From Roseococcus sp. SYP-B2431 (lineage in GTDB: Bacteria > Pseudomonadota > Alphaproteobacteria > Acetobacterales > Acetobacteraceae): a stretch of DNA of 64,000 nt. The stretch spans positions 248,001-312,000 of the forward strand of contig NZ_SJXD01000011.1 of assembly GCF_004336745.1 (NCBI RefSeq), read 5' to 3'. Position numbers and translations under genes: made by a program. The notes beneath the pieces are model-generated. The model was not told the origin of the DNA. It was given only the letters and a program-made list of their open reading frames with translations, and searched no databases. Shown one piece after another: positions 28,396 to 37,231 of this stretch. Numbering within the stretch: position 1 is the first letter of the stretch; every line of letters begins with the position of its first letter.

Positions 28396-31185
28396 TCACG
28401 GCTTGCGGACGGTCAGCAGGACGCTGAAGCCGCCGCTGCGGCCGATGTTGCGAAGCCGGAGTCGCAGCGGGCCGTCGCGATCGGCCTCCCAGGACAGGCG
28501 CGAGGCGAGGCCGTCGCCCCCGTCGTCATCATTGACCAGGCCGGTCTCATCGCGGAAGAGCGTCACGACCGTATCCACGTCCCGGTCGAGGCCATAGGTC
28601 GCCACCTCGATGATGTCGCCGCGGGAGATTCCATCCACCCGCGCGGTGCCGTCGCTGCCGGAATTGAGGTGCACCCTGAACAGCCGGTCGGGCTCGATCA
28701 CGCTGGTGCCGCCGGACGCGATGTCGAGGGGGACAGGCATCTCGACCCTGAGCTCGGCCGCCTCGTGGGAGGAGAGGCGGTAGGCCCAGGTCCGGGGCTG
28801 GGGGTTCGTGCCCGCCGCGCGGGGCAGAATCCAGATCTCGTTGTGCTGGAGAAGGCGAGCCTCCCGCCGGTCGATCTCGAAGAAGGCGACCGGTCCGGCA
28901 GGGCTGGAGAGCCGCAGGAAGACTTCCGGACCGCTCGGCAGACGCAAAAGGCCAAACCGCTCGTCGGCCTGCGGGGCGAGGGGCGCCACTTCCGCATTCA
29001 ACGAGGCGGGCGAAAGGCCGCTGCGCTCCAGCGGGGTCCAGCCGGCGGCCTGCATGATGTCCGCGCCGATCCGGCGCGCGGAGGAATCATCGAAGCCGAA
29101 GGGCAGCCGGGAACTCTCCATGAGGCGGTACAATTCGCGAAACCCGTCGTAACGCTCCAGCAGTTCGACCGCGACCGGCGCGTCGGCGGCAAGAGCGAGC
29201 GCGAGGACGTTGAGGATGCCGGTGGGGTTCTCGCGCAGCGAGCGGGAGAAGGGGGTGGAGGATCGCGGCGAGCCGCTGCCGACGCGCGGGTCGAGGGAAC
29301 CGAACATCGCCATCAGCACGGATCGCCGCTCCGGCCGCGGCAGCTGCCTCACCCTGTCCAGGAACCATGTCCTGTCCTCGTCGGAAGGGCGGTGGATCCA
29401 TCGGTTCGCGGCGAGGAAGGGCGTCGCGTCGGACATCACGTTCCGGAAGGCGTCGAAGGCGCCCCACGCCTCGCGGTCCGACATGGTGCGCGCGATCAGG
29501 ATGGCCGCCAGCTGGAGGAGCGGCGGGGTCGGCTGCGCCAGTGTCAGGAGATCGGACAGGGGCGCCTCCTTGGCGGAAGGCGCTATGGCGCCGTGGGAGG
29601 CCGCGTTGGCCGACATGGCCCAGAGCAGTCCGAGGAGCGCCACGCGGTCGCGATGCGTCAGGTAGGGCCGCAGCTCGAACCATTCGGCCGTGCCGCGGGC
29701 GGGGCGCATCAGGGCGACCAGGGAGCAGAGGCCCGGCCGCATCCGCGAGACCGATTGGCTGCGCTGATCGGCCTCGATGCTGCAGGGATCGCGGGGCGGA
29801 CGGCGGATTTCCGAGAAATCCTGGAAGTCGAAGCTCCGCCCCGTGGTCCAGGCGGCGAGGCTGCTGCCGCTGCCGCTGGCGCTGCGCAGGAAGGAGCGCG
29901 ACAGCGAGGCCTCCGTGAGATAGGGGCCGCGCGTCGCGCTCGCGGTCCCGCGGGAGATCATGCCGATCGCCATCCAGGCGGCCTCCTCCACGGCGGCATT
30001 GATGGTCGTGGGGTCCACGAGCTTGTTCCAGACGGCCCGGAACAGCGCGATGCGAAGGTTGTCGGGATAGGCCTCGGCCGACAGGCTCCCGATGCCGGAG
30101 GCCGCCGAAAGCGCCAGGTCCAGGTTGTCCGATTGCGCCCAGGTCGCCAGCACTTCGATGGCTTCGGCCGAGCCTATCCGGGCCAGGGCCTGGGGCACGA
30201 TGTCCAGGGAACTCTCCCGCCCGGGGGCATCGAGTTGCTGGACGAAGTCCTGGTGCCAACGGCTCAGGGCCGCGACCCAGGCCTGGCGCTGGTCGATCGG
30301 CAGCTCGCGGCCGCGGCGGAAGAAGTTCGCCAGGGAGGTTCGGGCGGTGGCGTCGCTGGCGCAGACGACCTCCGCGCAATAGAGGCGCCAGCTCCGCAGG
30401 GCATTTCGCAGCAGCGCGGCCGTGTCGTCCCCCTCGCTCGTCGTGCCGGCGAAGCTCACCGTGGCCAGCGCCTTCAGCGCGACGGAACGCTCCTCGCGCG
30501 TGGCGGCCCTTTCGACGAGGGCGGCAACTCCGGCGTTCGCCCTGGCCTGATCCATGGAGGCCAGGAGCGCGAGCGCGATCAGTATGCCGGAATCCTCCGC
30601 CGAACGTGTTTCGACCGAGCGCCGCAGCGCATCTGAGGTCATGCGCGGCACGGCCCCGCTTCGCGCGAGTTCCTGGACGACGTCGCCCGCGAAGCTGGCC
30701 CGGAAATCCGACTGGTCCCTCAGTTGCTGGAGGAACGCGGTGCGGAGATGCTCGCTGTTCGTCCGCCAGGCCTCCAGAAGACCTTCCCTGACAAGGCTGT
30801 CGAGGCGCGCCCGGAGTTCCCCCCCGGGCTCAAGCGCGTGCTCCAGGGACGCCATGGCCCGCTGGCCCCACTGGGTCACGAAGGCGTCGGCGACGGCGAG
30901 ACGCGCGCCGGACGGAATGTCACGACTGAGCTGCCCGGAGAGGGAAGTCTGGAGCTTCTCCCGGATGTCGCTCGTCTGTGTCGCCACGCGCGCGTCGATC
31001 AGGTTGAAGGCAAGTGTTCCGGCGAGGGCGATGCCCGTGACGCCCAGGAAGGCGAGCGGCCGCCAGATCCGGTTCCAGGACTCCTTTACGACACTGGCCG
31101 CGAAGCGGTCCGTCAGGATCCGCTTCAACTCGGCCGTGGAGATCTGCGAGATGACGGGGTCGTTCCCCGGCGTATCTTCGGCCAT
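28396..31185 (-). CDS. Large membrane-anchored protein of unknown function with PPC-like C-terminal domain
   Basis: This 929-residue protein matches no family I recognise. A cytoplasmic N-terminus of about 42 residues is followed by one membrane segment (about 43-62, PLAFLGVTGIALAGTLAF). Roughly 860 residues then face the periplasm. Residues about 190-480 are alanine/leucine-rich helical pairs with HEAT-like spacing. Residues about 834-929 form a beta-rich domain (LFRVHLNSGSDGT, YGLDRDVDTVVTLF, GLVNDDDGG) resembling bacterial pre-peptidase C-terminal (PPC) domains. No catalytic motif is evident. It stands alone with its own candidate promoter. The two ends suggest an envelope scaffold; that is an inference. 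Confidence 0.8.
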   Translation of the reverse strand: MAEDTPGNDPVISQISTAELKRILTDRFAASVVKESWNRIWRPLAFLGVTGIALAGTLAFNLIDARVATQTSDIREKLQTSLSGQLSRDIPSGARLAVADAFVTQWGQRAMASLEHALEPGGELRARLDSLVREGLLEAWRTNSEHLRTAFLQQLRDQSDFRASFAGDVVQELARSGAVPRMTSDALRRSVETRSAEDSGILIALALLASMDQARANAGVAALVERAATREERSVALKALATVSFAGTTSEGDDTAALLRNALRSWRLYCAEVVCASDATARTSLANFFRRGRELPIDQRQAWVAALSRWHQDFVQQLDAPGRESSLDIVPQALARIGSAEAIEVLATWAQSDNLDLALSAASGIGSLSAEAYPDNLRIALFRAVWNKLVDPTTINAAVEEAAWMAIGMISRGTASATRGPYLTEASLSRSFLRSASGSGSSLAAWTTGRSFDFQDFSEIRRPPRDPCSIEADQRSQSVSRMRPGLCSLVALMRPARGTAEWFELRPYLTHRDRVALLGLLWAMSANAASHGAIAPSAKEAPLSDLLTLAQPTPPLLQLAAILIARTMSDREAWGAFDAFRNVMSDATPFLAANRWIHRPSDEDRTWFLDRVRQLPRPERRSVLMAMFGSLDPRVGSGSPRSSTPFSRSLRENPTGILNVLALALAADAPVAVELLERYDGFRELYRLMESSRLPFGFDDSSARRIGADIMQAAGWTPLERSGLSPASLNAEVAPLAPQADERFGLLRLPSGPEVFLRLSSPAGPVAFFEIDRREARLLQHNEIWILPRAAGTNPQPRTWAYRLSSHEAAELRVEMPVPLDIASGGTSVIEPDRLFRVHLNSGSDGTARVDGISRGDIIEVATYGLDRDVDTVVTLFRDETGLVNDDDGGDGLASRLSWEADRDGPLRLRLRNIGRSGGFSVLLTVRKP

Positions 31186-31231
31186 TTCCCGCTCCGTCGA
31201 TCTTGGATCAGGCGGAGACGCTAGTAGAGAT

Positions 31232-31259
31232 CAAATAGATCTGGAAATCATTTCAGCAA
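31232..31259 (-). promoter_or_regulatory. Candidate sigma-70-type promoter of the 929-residue protein gene
   Basis: On the minus strand TTGCTG (31259-31254) and TATTTG (31237-31232) are separated by 16 bp, about 47 bp before the ATG at 31185. The spacer is clearly AT-richer than its surroundings. Confidence 0.4.
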
Positions 31260-31283
31260 TCCGCCTGAACACCTGTAAGATAT

Positions 31284-32063
31284 TCAGAACACCAGCCGCC
31301 GGTACAGGTGCCAGGTGGCATGGCCCAGCACCGGCAGCGCCACCGCCAGCCCCACCAGCGTCGCCATCCCCACGAAGAGCAGCACCGCCACCACCACGCC
31401 CCAGAGGGTGAGCACGAAGGGATTGGCGCAGAAGGCCGCCAGCGAGGTCTGCACCGCCTCGCCCGGGGAGACCTCGCGGTCCAGCATCATCGGGAAGGAC
31501 ACCACGCTGACCGCTAGCACGAGCAGGGCGAAGCCCGCCCCCATGAGATGGCCGAGCACGGCCAGCATCAGGCCCTCGCGCGTGAGCAGCTGGTCGCGCA
31601 GGGCCGCGATCGTGGCGGGCACCTCCGGCCCCATCAGCCCGTGGTAGAGCAGCCGCGCCGCGCCGAGCCAGACCACCAGGATCGCCACCAGCGCCAGCCC
31701 CAGCAGGAGGATCCCCACCACCGCGGGCGAGCGCAGCACGCCGAACATGTCGCGCCAGGTGACGGCAAATCCGAGCTCCCGCCGCCGGCTCATCTCGTAG
31801 AGGCCGAGCGCCGCCACCGGTCCCACCAGCGCGAAGCCCGTCAGCAGCGGCCAGACCAGCGGCAGCAGCGCGCCGCCCGCCGCCGCCCGGGCCAGGACCA
31901 GCCCGAAGACGGGATAGACGAGGCAGAGGAAGAAGATCTGCGTCGGCGCGGCCATGAAGTCGGCCCAGCCCTGCCTGAGGGACAGCCACAGGTCGGCGGG
32001 GGCGATGCGGTTGATGCGGGGCTGCGCCGCGGCGCCGGGCGCCGCATAGGCCGTTCGTGCCAT
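31284..32063 (-). CDS. DUF2189 family membrane protein
   Basis: A 259-residue integral membrane protein with about six hydrophobic segments. The N-terminal INRIAPADLWLSLRQGWADF and the following PTQIFFLCLVYPVFGLVLA match DUF2189, a family of unknown function common in Rhodospirillales. ATG at 32063 gives MARTAYAAPG; a longer reading from 32141 would overlap the divergent aldolase promoter. Confidence 0.85.
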   Translation of the reverse strand: MARTAYAAPGAAAQPRINRIAPADLWLSLRQGWADFMAAPTQIFFLCLVYPVFGLVLARAAAGGALLPLVWPLLTGFALVGPVAALGLYEMSRRRELGFAVTWRDMFGVLRSPAVVGILLLGLALVAILVVWLGAARLLYHGLMGPEVPATIAALRDQLLTREGLMLAVLGHLMGAGFALLVLAVSVVSFPMMLDREVSPGEAVQTSLAAFCANPFVLTLWGVVVAVLLFVGMATLVGLAVALPVLGHATWHLYRRLVF

Positions 32064-32236
32064 GTTCGTTCCTCCGCGGCCCAGTGAGCCGAGGCCGCTC
32101 GCGGCTCGGGCGGGAACAGGCGTGCCCGCCCGATGGGGCATCCTACGCCCGCCGGCGCGCGGGAGGCCAGAAAATCACGCCGTTTCGTTCCGGTACGGGC
32201 CGCGCTAGTCTCGGCCGAACCACCAGGAGATGTCCC

Positions 32237-33034
32237 ATGCTCGAACAGGCCCCGGCCCCCACGCTTCGCATCGAATCGCTGCGCAACAAGGTCTCGCCGC
32301 AGGAGTGGGAGGCGCGCGTGAACCTCGCCGCCTGCTACCGCCTCGTCGACCTCTACGGCATGAGCGACATGATGGCGAACCACATCTCCTGCCGCGTGCC
32401 GGGCGAGGACGGGGCCTTCCTCATCAACGCCTATGGCATGAGCTACGACGAGATCACCGCGTCCTCGCTCATCAAGATCGACGTGAAGGGCAACATCCTG
32501 CTCAAGCCCGACTTCGGCGAGCTGAACTACGGCGTGAACCGCGCGGGCTTCGTGATCCACGGCGCCATCCACGAGCACAGCCACGAGATCGACTGCGTGA
32601 TCCACACGCACACCTGGCCCGGCATGGCGCTCTCCTCGCTGGAATGCGGACTGCTGCCGATGAACCAGACGGCGATGCGCTTCCTGAAGATCGGCTACCA
32701 CGAATACGAGGGCGTCGTGCTCGATCTCTCGATGCAGGAACGGCTGGTCCGCGACCTCGGCGACAACAACGCGCTGATCCTGCGCAATCACGGCCTGCTG
32801 ACGGTGGGCAGGACCATCGCCGAGGCCTTCAACGCCATGCACCGGCTGGAGCTGAGCTGCCGCGCGCAGCTGGCGGCGCTGGCCTGCAACGCGGCGATCC
32901 ATCCGGTGCCGCAGAAGGTGCTGGACGAGACCTACATGAACTACCAGCCGCAGACGCGCCGCCCCTACGGCGTGATGGAATGGCCGGGGCTGCTGCGCAA
33001 GCTGGACCGGATCGACCCCAGCTTCCGGGACTGA
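32237..33034 (+). CDS. Class II aldolase/adducin family protein
   Basis: A 265-residue protein of the zinc-dependent aldolase (fuculose-phosphate aldolase-like) fold. Metal ligands are in IHTHTWPG (His-x-His) and the third His is in LRNHGLL. A good Shine-Dalgarno (AGGAGA) precedes the ATG at 32237. The family cleaves or decarboxylates phosphorylated sugars; substrate unknown. It stands alone, divergent from the DUF2189 gene. Confidence 0.9.
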   Translation: MLEQAPAPTLRIESLRNKVSPQEWEARVNLAACYRLVDLYGMSDMMANHISCRVPGEDGAFLINAYGMSYDEITASSLIKIDVKGNILLKPDFGELNYGVNRAGFVIHGAIHEHSHEIDCVIHTHTWPGMALSSLECGLLPMNQTAMRFLKIGYHEYEGVVLDLSMQERLVRDLGDNNALILRNHGLLTVGRTIAEAFNAMHRLELSCRAQLAALACNAAIHPVPQKVLDETYMNYQPQTRRPYGVMEWPGLLRKLDRIDPSFRD

Positions 33035-33061
33035 GGCGAGGGGGCCTTCGCTGCGGGGAAG

Positions 33062-35308
33062 CTACTCCCGCAGCACCACGACCTCCCCGGGCTGGACGCC
33101 CGTCCGGATCTCCACCCCCTCCGGCGTGGAGATCCCCAGCGTCACCGGCCGCGACACGATGCGCGCGCCCTCGCGCACCCGCACCACGCGCGCCCCCTCC
33201 TCGTCGCGCACCGCCTGCGGCGGCAGCACGACAGCGTCCTCGCGCTGATGGGTGATGATGGACAGGCTCGCCGACATGCCGACCGCGAGCCGTGCCCGCT
33301 GCGCCTCGCTGAGCTCGGCGATCGCGATGGAGACGGCGAAGCTCGGCATGCCGCGGCCGCCGCCGCCCTGGTCCGTGCTCGCCTGCGCCGCCACCGAGGC
33401 GACGCGGCCGTTCAGCACCTCGCCGGCAAAGGCGTCGCCGGTGACGGTCACCGCCTGGCCCGGTCGCACCGAGTTCACGTCGATCTCGTCCACCTGGCCG
33501 CGGACCAGGAAGCCCGCGAGATCGCCGAGGCTGAACATGGCCTGGCCGCGGCTGACCCGGCTGCCGGTCTCGATCGTCGGCGCCCGCTGGCCGCCGCCCG
33601 GCTGCTCGGGCGGCGCGAGCACGACGCCGGAGACGGGCGCCGTCACCTCGGCGTTGCGCAGGTCGGTCTCGACCTCCTGCAGCTTCGTCTCGGCATTGGC
33701 GAGCTCGAGTTCGGCGGTGCGCAGGTTCAGCTCGTCGCCGCGGGCGAGGGTGGCCGCGAGGTCCTGCTGCGCGGCCTGCAGCTGCAACTCCTGGTTCCGC
33801 TGCTGCTGGAGCAGGTTGCGATGCTCCTCGGCCGGGATGATGCCGCGGCCGAGCAGCATGGCGCTCTGCCCCACCCGCGCGCGGAGGTTAGAGGTCTCCA
33901 GCTCCGCACCGGCCAGCGTGCGCCGGGCCCGCGCCACCTCGAAGCCCTGCGCCCAGCTCCTCAGCTCGTCCACCTTCTGCCGCGCGCGGATCTCGGCGGC
34001 GCGGGCCTCGCGCAGCCGCGTCTCCACCTCGCCGCGGTCCAGGCGCAGCAGCACGTCGCCGCGCGTCACCGCGCCGCCGTAGCGGAAGAGCCGCTCCCGC
34101 ACCGTGCCGTCGAAGGGCGCGATCACGCTGACATTGGCGCCCGGCTCCAGCACACCCACGATCGCGATGCGCGCGCTGACCGGCTGCGCCGCGGCCGTCA
34201 TGGTGAGGACCCCGGCCGGCAGCTCCTGCGGGAAGCCCGGCCCGTTGCCCGAGGACTGCCAGGTCCAGGCGGCGACGCCGAAGACCGCGAGGCAGGCGAG
34301 CCCGATCGCGCCGGTCCGCATCAGCGCGAGGCGCCGGCCGGTGCGCGCCGCCCGCACGGCCGACTCCTCCAGCTTCAGGAAGGCGTCCTGCAGCTTCGCG
34401 TATTGCTCGGCGATCTCCGCCTGCAGGCGCTCGGTCTCCGTCACGTCGGAGAAGACGGCGGTGATCGCGGGCCGGCCCGCCTCCGGGCCCTGCCGCACGC
34501 GCCAGACCGTCGCCTCGACGGAGAGCCGCCGGCCGCCGGGGAAGGAGACCGTGCGCCGCTGGCCGCTCTCGCCGTGCAGCGGCGCCAGGACGGCGTCGAT
34601 GAACTCGTCCGTGCCCTCGCGCTCGTGCAGCATCGCGGCGAGGCTCCGGCCGACGGCCTCCTGCGGATCGAGGTCGAGCATCCGCGCGGCCGCCGGGTTC
34701 ACCGTCATGATGCCCGCGCCGGGCCCGATGGTGAGCACGCCGTCCGCCATGGAATCCAGGGCGCGGCCGTAGTCGGCGGCCATCGCCTCGCCCATCCCGC
34801 GCATCGCCTCCTCGCTCGCGGCGAGCTTCGCGGTGGCGGCGTGCAGCTCCGCGCCCTGGCGGCGCAGCTCGAGCTCGGCGGTCACGCGCGCGGCGAGGCG
34901 GGCGAGGCCGTCGCGCTGCGCCTCGCGGAGGCGGCGCGGCACGCGGTCCAGCACGCAGAGCGTGCCCAGCACCTCGCCCGCCCCGCTTCGCACGGGCATG
35001 CCGGCATAGAAGCGCAGCGCCTGCTCGCCCTGGACCAGCGGGTGGTCCCGGAAGCGGGGATGGCGCGAGAGATCCTCGATCTCGGTGAGGTTGTCGTTGG
35101 CGAGGGTCTCGCCGCAGAAGGCGTGCTCCCGCGGGCAATCCAGCGCGCTGGACGGCATGCCCTGCGCGCCGAGGATCCATTGCTGCGTGCTGTCGAGCAG
35201 CGCGACGTAGCCGATCGGCGCCTCGCAGAGGATCGCCGCGAGCCGGGCCAGGTCGTCGAAGGCGGGCGCCGCGGTCACGCCCGCGGCGAAGCTGCCCGGA
35301 TGGGTCAT
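33062..35308 (-). CDS. GAF-PAS sensory module fused to HlyD/MacA-type periplasmic adaptor
   Basis: A 748-residue protein with an unusual order of domains. Residues about 15-145 are a GAF domain (APIGYVALLD, REHAFCGETL, YAGMPVRSGAGEVLGTLCVLD split at the loop). Residues about 180-290 are a PAS domain (ALDSMADGVLTIG, TVNPAAARMLDLDPQEAVG, FSDVTETERLQ). A short coiled coil (about 291-322) leads to one membrane segment (331-349). Residues about 380-748 are a membrane-fusion protein: a lipoyl-like half (IAPFDGTVRERLFRYGG), a long helical hairpin (425-550), the second half (VTAPVSGVVLAPPEQPGG) and beta-barrel/MP domains. The sensors should be cytoplasmic and the adaptor periplasmic. The ATG lies 6 bases after the tolC stop. 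Confidence 0.88.
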   Translation of the reverse strand: MTHPGSFAAGVTAAPAFDDLARLAAILCEAPIGYVALLDSTQQWILGAQGMPSSALDCPREHAFCGETLANDNLTEIEDLSRHPRFRDHPLVQGEQALRFYAGMPVRSGAGEVLGTLCVLDRVPRRLREAQRDGLARLAARVTAELELRRQGAELHAATAKLAASEEAMRGMGEAMAADYGRALDSMADGVLTIGPGAGIMTVNPAAARMLDLDPQEAVGRSLAAMLHEREGTDEFIDAVLAPLHGESGQRRTVSFPGGRRLSVEATVWRVRQGPEAGRPAITAVFSDVTETERLQAEIAEQYAKLQDAFLKLEESAVRAARTGRRLALMRTGAIGLACLAVFGVAAWTWQSSGNGPGFPQELPAGVLTMTAAAQPVSARIAIVGVLEPGANVSVIAPFDGTVRERLFRYGGAVTRGDVLLRLDRGEVETRLREARAAEIRARQKVDELRSWAQGFEVARARRTLAGAELETSNLRARVGQSAMLLGRGIIPAEEHRNLLQQQRNQELQLQAAQQDLAATLARGDELNLRTAELELANAETKLQEVETDLRNAEVTAPVSGVVLAPPEQPGGGQRAPTIETGSRVSRGQAMFSLGDLAGFLVRGQVDEIDVNSVRPGQAVTVTGDAFAGEVLNGRVASVAAQASTDQGGGGRGMPSFAVSIAIAELSEAQRARLAVGMSASLSIITHQREDAVVLPPQAVRDEEGARVVRVREGARIVSRPVTLGISTPEGVEIRTGVQPGEVVVLRE

Positions 35309-35314
35309 TCCAGG

Positions 35315-36829
35315 TCAGTCATTCAGCGCGATGCGCCAGGTGTCGAGCGTGGTTCCCAGCACCTGGTCGAGCTGCGTGAGCGAATTGGCATAGGCGATGA
35401 CGGCCGCGAGTTCCGCGCTCTCGGCCGCTTGCAGGAACCCCTGGAAGGAGACCACCTGGAAATTCGAGGAGCGGCCGGCCTGCAGCTTCACGAGCTCGGT
35501 TTCGAGCTGCAGGCCGGCCAGCTCCCGGGCGCGCCTGGCCAGCTCCGCCTGGCGGCGCAGCGCGTCGATGTTGCGCACCGTGTCCTCGACCTGCTGGCGC
35601 AGCCGGTCGCGCGCGGCGTCGCGGGCGATCTCCGCCTGGCGCAGCCCGATGGTCGCCTGCACCTCCGGCGCCTCGCGGGCGATCTGGCCGAGCGGGATGT
35701 TCAGCCGCAGCCCGATGTTGAAGTCGTTGCGGGCCGAGCTCAGCTGCTCCAGCGTGCGCGCGATGTCGGCGGTCTGCGAGCCGGCGGCCGATCCCGCGAC
35801 CAGCGAGAGGTCCCAGAGGCGCTGGTTGCGCGCGACGTCGAGGTTGATGCGCGAGACCTCGATGGCGAGGATGCTGCGCAGGTAGTCCGGCTGGTTGTCC
35901 GCGGCCACGTTCAGCGCGCGCTCCATCGGCACGCGCGCGGAATCCGCCGCCGGCCGCTCCACCGCCCAGATCTGCTGCGACTGGTTCACCGCGAGCAGGG
36001 TGAGCAGCGCGAGGCGGGCCTGCTGCTGCGCGTTGCGCGCGCCCACCAGCGCCAGCTCCTGCTGGGCGATGGAGGTCTCGGCCTGGATCAGCTCCACCTG
36101 CGCGATGCGCCCGGCGGCGGCCAGCGCCACGTTCACGCTGGCGAGCTCGCGCGCGCGGCGCAGCGCCTCGTCGGAGATGCGCAGCTGCTCCTGCGCCTGC
36201 AGCAGCGCGCGATAGCCGAGGATGGTCTGGCTGATCTGGTCGATCACCAGCGCCTTGAGCTGGAGCTGGCTGCCGATCTCCTGCAGCCGCGCGATGCGGG
36301 TGGGCGCCATGTTGTAGTCGATGCCGGCGCCGGCCAGCAGCGGCTGGATGACCTGGAAGGTGGCCTGGCCGACGGCCTGGGGCCGCCCGTTGCGGATATT
36401 GCTCTGCGAACCCTGCCAGCCGAAGGTGAACTGCGCGCCCGTCGGCAGCAGGATGGTCGCGGTGGGGTTGATCAGCGTCGTGGTCGTGGTGACGCCGCTG
36501 AGGCGCGTGCGGTTCGTGCTGGCGCCGATATTGTACTGCGGGTCGAAGCGCGCCTCCGCCACGCGAAGCGAGAAGCGGTCCGCCACGCGCTGGAGGTACT
36601 GGCTGCGGATCGAGCGGTTGCTGCGGATCGCGAGGAAGACGGCCTCGGGCAGGGTCAGCGGGACGCTGCCCTCGGGCATGTTGCGCGTGGAGGGTGGGGC
36701 GGCGGGCGCGGCCGTGCGCGGCGCGCGCTCGCGCGGCTGCGCCGCGGCGCCGGAGGCGGCCAGGACCACGCCGAGGATCGCCGGCAGCAGGCAGGATGGC
36801 CCGCGGCCTCCCATGTGTCGGCCCCCCAT
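35315..36829 (-). CDS. TolC family outer-membrane efflux protein
   Basis: A 504-residue protein with a signal peptide (LLPAILGVVLAASGAAAQ, near residues 14-31) and two copies of the outer-membrane efflux helical repeat: SVPLTLPEAVFLAIRSN begins the first and the second follows about residue 290. Long coiled-coil helices (about 190-270 and 390-470) would form the periplasmic tunnel. It precedes the GAF-PAS adaptor gene by six bases, so the two are co-translated partners. ATG at 36829 has GGAG upstream. Confidence 0.9.
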   Translation of the reverse strand: MGGRHMGGRGPSCLLPAILGVVLAASGAAAQPRERAPRTAAPAAPPSTRNMPEGSVPLTLPEAVFLAIRSNRSIRSQYLQRVADRFSLRVAEARFDPQYNIGASTNRTRLSGVTTTTTLINPTATILLPTGAQFTFGWQGSQSNIRNGRPQAVGQATFQVIQPLLAGAGIDYNMAPTRIARLQEIGSQLQLKALVIDQISQTILGYRALLQAQEQLRISDEALRRARELASVNVALAAAGRIAQVELIQAETSIAQQELALVGARNAQQQARLALLTLLAVNQSQQIWAVERPAADSARVPMERALNVAADNQPDYLRSILAIEVSRINLDVARNQRLWDLSLVAGSAAGSQTADIARTLEQLSSARNDFNIGLRLNIPLGQIAREAPEVQATIGLRQAEIARDAARDRLRQQVEDTVRNIDALRRQAELARRARELAGLQLETELVKLQAGRSSNFQVVSFQGFLQAAESAELAAVIAYANSLTQLDQVLGTTLDTWRIALND

Positions 36830-36854
36830 GTGTGTCTCCGGATTTTACACATTC

Positions 36855-36884
36855 ACTATCCCATCCTCCGGGACGTGGCCGCAA
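36855..36884 (-). promoter_or_regulatory. Candidate promoter of tolC-adaptor genes
   Basis: On the minus strand TTGCGG (36884-36879) and GATAGT (36860-36855) lie 18 bp apart, just before the tolC start. The 355-bp gap 36830-37184 would allow tolC and the adaptor to be transcribed apart from the ABC genes. Confidence 0.3.
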
Positions 36885-36979
36885 GCGGGCATAAGCCCTT
36901 GTCCGATCGGTGTTTCCCATCGGTGCGATCGGCGCATGCGGGGTGGACCGGCGCGCCGGCTTCGTGGTTCCCTGCATCC

Positions 36980-37231
36980 ATGGCGTGTCGGGCGAGGCGA
37001 TGGGGGCGGGGCTGGCCGGCCGGGGCGGTTCTTCTGGCCCTGGCGGGCTGCGCGCCGCCGGGCGTGCTGCGCGAGCCGGTGCGCGGCGCCAGCTACAGGC
37101 CGGTGGAATCCGCGCTGCCGCCCTTGCCCGCGGTGATGGAGCGCACGGGCGATCCGCCGATCGCGCTGCCCGACGCCGCGACCTTCACTCCGATCGCAGC
37201 GCCTCGATGGGATCCAGCCGCGCGGCCATGA
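36980..37231 (+). CDS. Small putative lipoprotein on the opposite strand
   Basis: An 83-residue reading frame with a textbook lipoprotein signal: basic start MACRARRWGRG, hydrophobic core AVLLALAG and lipobox LALAGC at residues 21-24. The mature part is proline-rich, without a recognisable domain. It lies in the gap between the permease and tolC genes, antisense to both, and its last 47 bp overlap the permease 3' end. It could be a short real lipoprotein, a truncated relic, or chance. Confidence 0.4.
   Translation: MACRARRWGRGWPAGAVLLALAGCAPPGVLREPVRGASYRPVESALPPLPAVMERTGDPPIALPDAATFTPIAAPRWDPAARP

Noticed and set aside
33248-37231. A 1327-codon plus-strand open frame
   Set aside because: It is antisense of the adaptor and tolC genes. 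Only its last 83 codons, with a lipobox, are considered as a possible gene.
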